Positions 58,568 through 64,000 of a DNA stretch of 64,000 nt are shown piece after piece. Under the pieces are notes generated by a model. The model was not told the DNA's origin, did no database searches, and was given only the letters and a program-made list of their open reading frames with translations. The stretch is from Lumbricus terrestris. Lineage: Eukaryota; Annelida; Clitellata; Crassiclitellata; Lumbricidae. The stretch covers positions 64,787,449-64,851,448 of the forward strand of contig OX457037.1 of the NCBI GenBank assembly GCA_949752735.1, in the 5' to 3' direction. Position 1 is the stretch's first letter. Each line of letters opens with the position of its first letter. The position numbers and the translations under genes are program-made.

Positions 58568-61500
58568 CGATAACGATGGCGATGATGATGATATGGCAGG
58601 TCCACTGGCTTTAGAGTCACCTGGGGATGAGATGAGTGAGTTTCCCGTTATTTTCTTAATTAAAATTTGAAGCTTAAGCAACAATTCATTGTTTTAATAG
58701 ACAGATCCTATAATAATAATTTTTTCTGAAATAGAAGTATGTATAAAAAGAGTCATCGTGAACACTGTGATACTGCCTAGCCTAATCTGCAATGAAATTG
58801 AAAAGACGGCATTAATTCACCAACGTAGACAACGGTTTAACCATTAGAAATATCATGAAATGCAAATTTCTCAAGTAAATAAGCATTAGAAAAAATTGGA
58901 GTTTGAAACGGTAAATGTTCAGCGAATCCACACACTTCTTTTATAGGCTACAATATTAAGCTGTGAACTCCGACTCTATGGAGCCTGCACTCCGTTGTAT
59001 AATCTCTCCACAGCTACCGTAAAGACAGAAATAGGACAGTATAATACACCTAGAGTATCCATCAGTTCCAGAAATATTAGTGGACTTATGTGTAACTTGT
59101 GAACACACACCACTTCTATTTTTATAGTGTGCATTTCCAGAAAATGTATCGTTCGTTGAGTATTTCGAATTAGAAGCTAAATAATCAAATAATTTTCATC
59201 TAGAAAGGAGTATCGCCTGGTTCATATGTCCAAGTGGTTGTACAGTTAAAATATGCATTGTTCTGATAGTTGTATATATACAGGGTGCGCCAAAAAGACC
59301 CCCCTAGGTTTTTTGCCAATATCGTGACCAAAAGTAAGAATTTCCAAATGAAATTTTACAGGATTATAAACAATTCATAGGCTATTTACACATTTATATA
59401 GCCAGATTTCATCAAAATATTTCAAACACAACAAACGTTACACCACTTTTAGTGAGGCCACCCACCTTTTTTGACGATTTAAAAAACGCGACGCAACAAA
59501 AATTAACAAAAAACCAATCTAATTATTCTGGCCAATATCTTAGCCAAAAGTAAGAATATCGAAATGAAATTTTACAGGCTTAAAGACAATTCATATCTGC
59601 ACATGATGGTCAGATTCCATGAAAATATTTCAGACAGAACAAAAGCTATACCACTTGTAGGGAGGTCACCCACGGTTTTTTGACGATTCAAAAAGGAAAC
59701 GCAACAAAAAAAAGTAACAAAAACACAAATTATTTTCTCATCTCAAATAATTGGTATCAAATAGCCTCGATAATGCCAGATGATCATTATTATTACTATC
59801 TAAAAAAGAAACAGGGTACCAGCGTAGCTGTGCGTCACTGAGAAGTCACTTAGCAAGATGACAATCAAATTGGTAAATAAGGAATCTGTCAGATTAATCA
59901 ACAGGTCCATCAAGAACTTTGCAAAGAGACTCAAAAGAAGTTTTTTGCACTGGTGGTGGGAACATTGAACACAAGTTGTGAAGCACTACCAAGTTCATTT
60001 GACAACAGTTATTTGAGATGAGACTTGATAAAATCGTGTTTTTGTTACTTATTGTTGTGTTTCGTTTCTGAATCGTCAAAAAAGGTGGGTGGCCTCACTA
60101 AAAGTGGTATAACTTTTGTTCTGTTTGAAATATTTTGATGAAATTTGGCCACCCTGTGCAGATATGAATTTTCTTTTAGCATGTAAAATTTCATTTCGAT
60201 AGTCTTACTTTTGGTCAGGATATTGGCAAAAACTCTAATTTTGGTTGCGCTTCGTTTTTGAATCGTCAAAAAGCGGTGGGTGACTTCACTAAAAATGATG
60301 TAACTTTTGTTCGGTTTGAAATATATTGATGAAATCTGGCCATAATGTGTAAATATGAATTGTCTATAAGCCTGTAAAATTTCGTTTGGAAATTCTTACT
60401 TTTAGTTAAACTATTGGCAAAAAACCTAGGGGGTCTTTTTTGGCGCACTCTGTAGACGTGTTGACAAAGGCAATTTTGATAACTTGATTGATATTTGTTT
60501 TATACGCTTTCAGTTCTTATTAAGTCTAAGATATCAACAAATCTGGTGAAGGAAAGACAAACATTTGGTTTATTCGCTAAATCGTCCGGAATGAAGTCGT
60601 TGGAAAGAAAGGAAGCAGCAATAATTGAAAAATTAAATCAGGAACCATCGCAATCATTTTCTGTAAATCAAAGCGCGACATCTGAAACCGCAGATGATGA
60701 CATCATAATCGTTCCCTTCTCTCATCAGGAAGACAATGGAATTGTTATCTGGTTTTGGTGCCAGTCAATAACTGCACAAAGAAATTTACAGAGCATGTAT
60801 TCGTCAAATATCCTAATTGAAAAACTAATCCCTATCTTCAAACTAAATTCCCAAGACAGACTCTCATCTGTGAAAGAAATACTCGTCCCCACTAGTATAA
60901 CCATATTCGTGAATGATTTCACAAAGAACAAAAGTGAGTTTTGAGTATTAGTATATTTCTGTACTTCTAATCTAAAGTTTCATGAGATATTCATATCAGA
61001 TGTTACATAAACAATAGGACATCATATTATTAATTACTCTTTAGTTTATAGCAAACTGCCTTTAAAATAGCACACGATTGTACAATTACGGAATAAGGCA
61101 ATATTGAGTTCATTCTAAGTAATCAAATGTAGACTCTATTATAATGACTTTTTTGAAAATGGACTATAGCCTACGTCATCTAAACGAGCGGTGAACGAAG
61201 GCCTACATATATTGTAGCCCATTGTCTTAACGCTGTTAGTCCACATTTCTATTTTTACTATATAGGCTAATATGGCCTATTTTTATGTTATATAAGGCCC
61301 TACTTTTATTATGCTGTGTAGGGCCTGTAGGTCTAACTTTTGTATAAAGAATATAATTGTATGTAGTGCTTACGTTGATTTGTATAATTTTTATATGTAC
61401 CTTGTGCTTCTGAAATTTGACTAGGCCTATTTGTTTACTCAAACATAGATTTATCGTAGTAACAAATTTTTTTGTTTTTGTGTAGAAGTCGTCGACTTTA

Positions 61501-62387
61501 AAACTGAATCGAAATTACTTCTGACAGTCAGAACAAAAGCAGCAGAAAGGTATAACGCAAATGTCTACGCATTGGCGGTTTTAGCCAATGAGATTTTTGT
61601 CGTAACAGAAGAGAATTCGGAAGTGGAAGTTTACAACAGAACTATTCTTCATTTTGAAAGAAGCTTTATCGTTAAGAAGTTAGAAGAACCGCGAGATATC
61701 GTGTCGTGCTCTAGAGACGATTGCCTGTATATAATCGACGGTAAACCTCTAGGCCAACCCATGGAAATCTTTAGGATCGATATAAATGGAAATATCTTAA
61801 ATAAAGTCTGGAGAGGTAACGATTGGGGTCGATTGTCTGTAACCGATAAATCGAATATCATCCTGGCGGTCAGAGATAAAGATAAATTACTGGAAATCGC
61901 TCCAGATGGGCAATTGGTTCGGGAGATAGCACTTGAAGTATCCAAACCTTGGCATGCAGTTAAACTGTCCGGTGACCGTTTTGTGGTCTGCTACAACTGG
62001 TCTGAGAAAGGCGGAATCTGCATAGTAGATTGCAATGGAAAGCTGTTGATATCGCCTACCGATAAAGCCTTGCACTCTCTTTCAATATTCCTTCCGATCA
62101 ACGTGAAAGTAAACAGAGATGGATCGTTTTTGTTGGTCAACGAAGACGGCGGTCAAATCTTTATACTGACATCTACTTTGGAATACAAGAGAGAGTTTAT
62201 GTCTAAGAAACACGGATTGAGACATCCAAGAAGAATATTCGTTGATGGATTGAATGGTCGTCTGCTCGTCTGTGACAACTTAGCGAACGGCGGATGCATA
62301 TTGGTGTTTGATATTTCCAGTGTGAGACAAATAAGCCTTTTTTGGGGCAAAGATTTAATAGACAAAATCGTTTGTTTTAATTCTTAG
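47169..62387 (+). CDS. Gene C: CARD-CARD-coiled coil-CARD-TRADD-N-like-NHL protein (9 exons)
   Basis: Join of 47169-47265, 50683-50958, 51278-51568, 53803-54107, 54418-54565, 56279-57082, 57824-58090, 60514-60933 and 61486-62387: 3510 nt, 1169 aa. CARD1 is 33-124, CARD2 125-221, linker 222-372, coiled coil 373-640, CARD3 641-729, TRADD-N-like module within 730-869, propeller 870-1146, then a C-terminal extension of about 22 residues absent from A and B. Exons and aligned intron parts are very close to gene A. The intron size differences are explained by mobile elements: mariner plus MITE (intron 1), tandem repeat (intron 3), Helitron and LINE (intron 5), LINE (intron 6), MITE (intron 7). All exons remain open. 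Confidence 0.87.
48640..49174 (+). pseudogene. Mariner/IS630-type transposase, C-terminal remnant
   Basis: Reads KINGAYYRDVLLSQYLLHVI, APAHRAKETIEIL, LWPPNSPDLNPVDYKVWNVM and GGHFEHLI, diagnostic of the mariner-like DDE family. The Asp expected before APAHRA is replaced (NRT). The N-terminal half is missing. Not functional. Confidence 0.85.
49221..50264. mobile_element. hAT-type MITE nested inside the mariner
   Basis: Terminal repeats CAGCGTTTCCCAAACT and TTTGGGAAACGCTG, with a perfect 8-bp duplication CTCTACAT (49213-49220 and 50265-50272). It lies just after the mariner transposase remnant, so it is the younger insertion. 1044 bp with no transposase. Confidence 0.93.
50683..50958 (+). CDS. 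Gene C exon 2: CARD1
   Basis: EGHGQRIQAKYNQLVNNLSC start, same 276-nt length. The change to AKYNQLVNN and the S-G-N-D end are the main differences from A. Confidence 0.86.
51278..51568 (+). CDS. Gene C exon 3: CARD2
   Basis: One codon shorter than in A near the start (RDTNTDSYHKD). The core is the same: FMWLSENLDTESGLISLLCQ and KKSPKEFETFLEALEESGQG. The donor region GTAGGCCTAC contains a 6-bp insertion relative to gene A GTAC. Confidence 0.87.
52017..53745. mobile_element. 1.7-kb insertion with 220-bp tandem repeats, gene C intron 3
   Basis: Absent from gene A, where GTTGCAG (7800) runs on quickly to CTAATAGGTCTA. CGTTCGGCTGC recurs at about 52789, 53014, 53232 and 53459 (spacing 225, 218, 227). 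Each unit also has TTTTCCATAAAGAGGGAT and ACCAGTTGAAT. ACGTT and AACGT motifs are very dense. The class is unknown. Its right part (53560-53745) is a separate G/C-rich repeat. Confidence 0.65.
52343..52407. repeat. Perfect 31-bp inverted repeat with 3-nt loop
   Basis: Arms at 52343-52373 and 52377-52407 are exactly complementary (AACGTTTGAACAAAATATC at the outer end), separated only by TAA. A cruciform or hairpin of this purity is rare by chance. Confidence 0.93.
53803..54107 (+). CDS. Gene C exon 4: basic Pro/Ser-rich linker
   Basis: DSHRASMGLPHSV start, CKELLPKNMHGSKQK, PSSSKPVILPKMFPKPRQKL, SKPVPPSKPDTRST. The acceptor CGTTCACAG and donor GTATGA are as in A. Confidence 0.77.
54418..54565 (+). 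CDS. Gene C exon 5: helical linker
   Basis: IQGVRFKARLAKLECQPQTE, then IAIKVASVRKFHL. Only a handful of differences from gene A exon 5. Confidence 0.78.
54709..55553 (+). mobile_element. Non-autonomous Helitron in gene C intron 5
   Basis: Inserted exactly between A (54708) and T (55554). Gene A keeps the empty site CTTTCATATACTA (junction 10706/10707). It begins TCTATAATTCTATATC and ends with the GGGCAACGCCGGGTACCCC hairpin and CTAG. It has the same G-rich core type as 395-1649. Confidence 0.88.
55571..56094 (+). mobile_element. LINE 3' fragment in gene C intron 5
   Basis: Encodes, with frameshifts, the C-terminal RT tail (YKRDVLHWLPIAQRIHYRIA). It ends GGGCGCTATATAAATTCTAA with an (AATG)n tail. 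Gene A has the uninterrupted GAAGACATTATAGTCAGC (near 10716), so the borders are exact. It lies 17 bp after the Helitron. Confidence 0.82.
56279..57082 (+). CDS. Gene C exon 6: long coiled coil
   Basis: 268 residues starting ECHRIKKETVVETNVELEKL. It is 15 nt shorter than A: 9 nt near the start and the 6-nt TAGGCCTA insertion that only A has. The heptad pattern is otherwise preserved. Confidence 0.85.
57281..57726 (+). mobile_element. LINE 3' fragment in gene C intron 6
   Basis: Contains an open 115-codon RT tail (57288-57632: LRDVLHWLPVPYRIEYKLSL, SLHGLAPDYL, then CWNNLP). The 3' stem TAACGGCATGTGCTGTGTTA follows, then an (ATT)n tail. Gene A has the empty site GATATGACTGCCC (junction 11927/11928). 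The sequence is a clear CR1/L2-like C-terminus but only the 3' end was copied. Confidence 0.87.
57824..58090 (+). CDS. Gene C exon 7: CARD3
   Basis: ESHVIKSNYQFLLENIDSDR start, CITTEERHHLSNQPGNFYRN, YWMKAITFEQ. Nearly identical to gene A. Confidence 0.79.
58378..58600. repeat. (GAT/GAC)n microsatellite in gene C intron 7
   Basis: Same position as the gene A array, interrupted by GAC blocks and TCGTCG-type variants. Confidence 0.95.
59281..60452. mobile_element. Large foldback MITE (TA target) in gene C intron 7
   Basis: Starts CAGGGTGCGCCAAAAAGACC and ends GGTCTTTTTTGGCGCACTCT then G, with TA on each side. Gene A has the empty site TTGTATATAGACTTGC (near 13631). Inside, the subterminal unit (AAAAGTAAGAAT, GAAATTTTACAGG, CCACCCACC) is repeated several times in both orientations. 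A related copy enters at 63633. Confidence 0.87.
60514..60933 (+). CDS. Gene C exon 8: TRADD-N-like module
   Basis: VLIKSKISTNLVKERQTFGL start, GIVIWFWCQSITAQRNLQSM and ILVPTSITIFVNDF. 420 nt as in gene A. Confidence 0.7.
61486..62387 (+). CDS. Gene C exon 9: NHL-type propeller with C-terminal extension
   Basis: The propeller matches A almost throughout (LYIIDGKPLGQ, KLLEIAPDGQLVREI, GSFLLVNEDGGQIFIL). After GGCILVFDIS the frame differs: a 1-nt length change and loss of the gene A stop extend the protein through SVRQISLFWGKDLIDKIVCF to a later TAG. Confidence 0.85.
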
Positions 62388-62632
62388 ACCACCTGCTACA
62401 GATATGCAGCCACATTTTGGTTGAACGATATAATATTATTATGTTTGAATATCATCAACGTCTTAAGACTATCAGTAACTGTTATTGAAGGTAAAAAGAT
62501 GGATTGTTTTGAATTTCATGCGAACCAACTAATGACGCTTCATTATTGCAGGATGGACAATTATCGTGCTGGGATTCGCCGTTTCCAGGAACATGCTATT
62601 TACCTGGTTAAGAGTTGTTAAGGAATAATAAA
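62388..62632 (+). terminator. 3' UTR of gene C with AATAAA signal at 62627-62632
   Basis: Shares the duplicated 3' flank with gene A (62404-62575). AATAAA follows 240 bp after the stop codon. I infer it to be the polyadenylation signal. Confidence 0.55.
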
Positions 62633-62644
62633 TATAAACCGCAC

Positions 62645-63600
62645 GTACAACAAGTCAAATGCAATGGCACAACTTCAAGCTGGAAATTAATTAAATTTGG
62701 AGTACCCCAAGGCTCAATATTACGTCCTCTTCTATTCTTGATATAGGCCTACAGCAACGACCTTCCAATATTATATCCTCTATTCTGCACTTTGTGCTAT
62801 TTGCTGACGACTCCAAAATCTTCGTCTCAAACACAAATCCTACGAAGAACTAATACGAATCCTTAATGAAGAACTTGTACTAGTGTCTGATTGGTTCAAG
62901 GCAAGCAAACTATCTCTTAACTTGACAAAAACCAAAGTATACATTCTCTTTTGCTCTGATAGGAAACCAACTCCACAACTGAGGATAAGAGTCCATTTAT
63001 CGATATTTAAACAAGTCAAATCTGCAATATTCCTTGGAGTCTACGTGGACCAACATTTAACCTGGAATGTGCAGTACACATAGAACACATTATTTTAAAA
63101 CTGGCTAAAGCATAGGAATACTAACCAGAATATCTTACTTACTGCCTAGAAACATTCTGCTCACCTTGTACTATATGATATACTCGTACATGTCCTAGCC
63201 TAAGTACTCTCCTGTATAGTTCACAACATGTCTATTGTGTAGTTGTATAATGTGTTTATTGAATTGCATAATTATTTCTATTTGTCTTGATTGTACTTGC
63301 ATTAATTATTCTGTTCTTGTCCATTGTTCCCGCAGTGCGTTTGCAGGCGGTTCAATAAAGTACATGCTTACTTACTTACTTTCCTATTGTAACATGTTAT
63401 ACATCTAACTACAACTATCGACTTCACAGAATTATTATATTGCAGAAAAGAATTGTCAGATTAATAGCTGGTTCTCCTTACAACTCACACTCAGAAATGT
63501 TATTCACACAGCTCGGGATTCTAAAAGTTTTACAAATTAAACAAATTGCGAATGTGTTAATTCATGCATCGATTTTCTTGCAACACATTGCCTATCTACC
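62645..63600 (+). pseudogene. Decayed LINE reverse transcriptase
   Basis: Fragments in shifting frames: GVPQGSILRPLLFLI, then FADDSKIFVS with the FADD catalytic motif, WFKASKLSLNLTKTKV, and further on RIVRLIAGSPYNSHSEMLF (from 63440). A TAGGCCTA insertion at 62744-62751 interrupts the conserved region before FADD and introduces a stop. Jockey/CR1-like by these motifs. Confidence 0.8.
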
Positions 63601-63632
63601 ATGCCAATCTCTTTACCCTAGACTCAGACATA

Positions 63633-64000
63633 CAGGGTGCGCAAAGAACCTAGGTCTTTTGCTAATATCTTGGCCAAAAGTAAGAATCTCCAAATGAAAC
63701 TTTACAGGCTTATAGACAATTCATATTTATTTACACATAATGGCCAGATTTCATTAAAATATTTCAAACAGAACAAAAGTTATATTGACTTTTAGTGAGG
63801 CCACCCACCGGTTTTGAACGATTCAAAGACGTAACGCAAAAAAGTAAAAAAGAACGTGATTTTATCAAGTCATATCTCAAATAATTGTTTGGAAATTAAC
63901 TTGATAGTGATTCACAACTTGTGTTCAATGTGTTCGCCACCAATGACAGCACTTCTTTTGAGTAGGCCTATATTTAGCCAAATTCTTGATGAACCTGTTG
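63633..64000. mobile_element. Second copy of the CAGGGTGCGC foldback MITE, running off the window
   Basis: TA then CAGGGTGCGC, followed by the same AAAAGTAAGAATCTCC and CCACCCACCG subterminal units as 59281-60452. The right end lies beyond 64000. Confidence 0.75.

Overview
The window is metazoan genomic DNA. Genes are split by GT-AG introns, intergenic DNA is AT-rich, there are long (TATG)n, (GAT)n and (CTT)n microsatellites, and there is a dense mix of LINE, hAT, mariner, Helitron-like and Ty3/gypsy elements. The protein families (several CARDs, a TRADD-N-like module, an NHL-type propeller) and the very frequent octamer TAGGCCTA suggest a marine invertebrate, possibly a deuterostome. I cannot assign a species or phylum from the sequence alone.

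The core is a tandem array of three paralogous nine-exon genes on the + strand: gene A (4358-15509, 1154 aa), gene B (21480-30817, 1157 aa) and gene C (47169-62387, 1169 aa). All 27 exons are open, have GT-AG boundaries and join in frame. The order is: short N-terminal helix, CARD1, CARD2, basic proline-rich linker (two exons), long coiled coil, CARD3, a TRADD-N-like alpha/beta module, and a C-terminal NHL-type beta-propeller. I infer an innate-immune or death-fold adaptor/receptor: the propeller would sense a ligand, the coiled coil would oligomerise, and the CARDs would seed a signalling complex. A and C are recent duplicates whose introns and flanks still align. B is more diverged.

Layout: 1-4.3 kb, Helitron-like element and 5' flank of A. 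4.3-15.5 kb, gene A with two DNA transposons in its introns. 15.5-21.4 kb, intergenic microsatellites and an unclassified 2.1-kb transposon. 21.5-30.8 kb, gene B. 31-37 kb, intergenic MITE and hAT elements plus a duplicated copy of the gene A 5' flank. 37.3-46.6 kb, a full-length, very young Ty3/gypsy LTR retrotransposon (minus strand) ending about 580 bp upstream of the gene C start. 47.2-62.4 kb, gene C, whose introns hold a mariner with a nested hAT MITE, a 220-bp tandem repeat, a Helitron, two LINE 3' ends and a large MITE. 62.6-64 kb, a decayed LINE and another MITE copy.

Comparing A with C gives exact empty sites for many insertions. It also shows that TAGGCCTA arises repeatedly as a 6-bp insertion at a TA dinucleotide, in introns, in host coding exons and inside transposon coding sequence. 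This looks like a transposon excision footprint. I regard it, together with the CARD/NHL gene array, as the most interesting content of the window.
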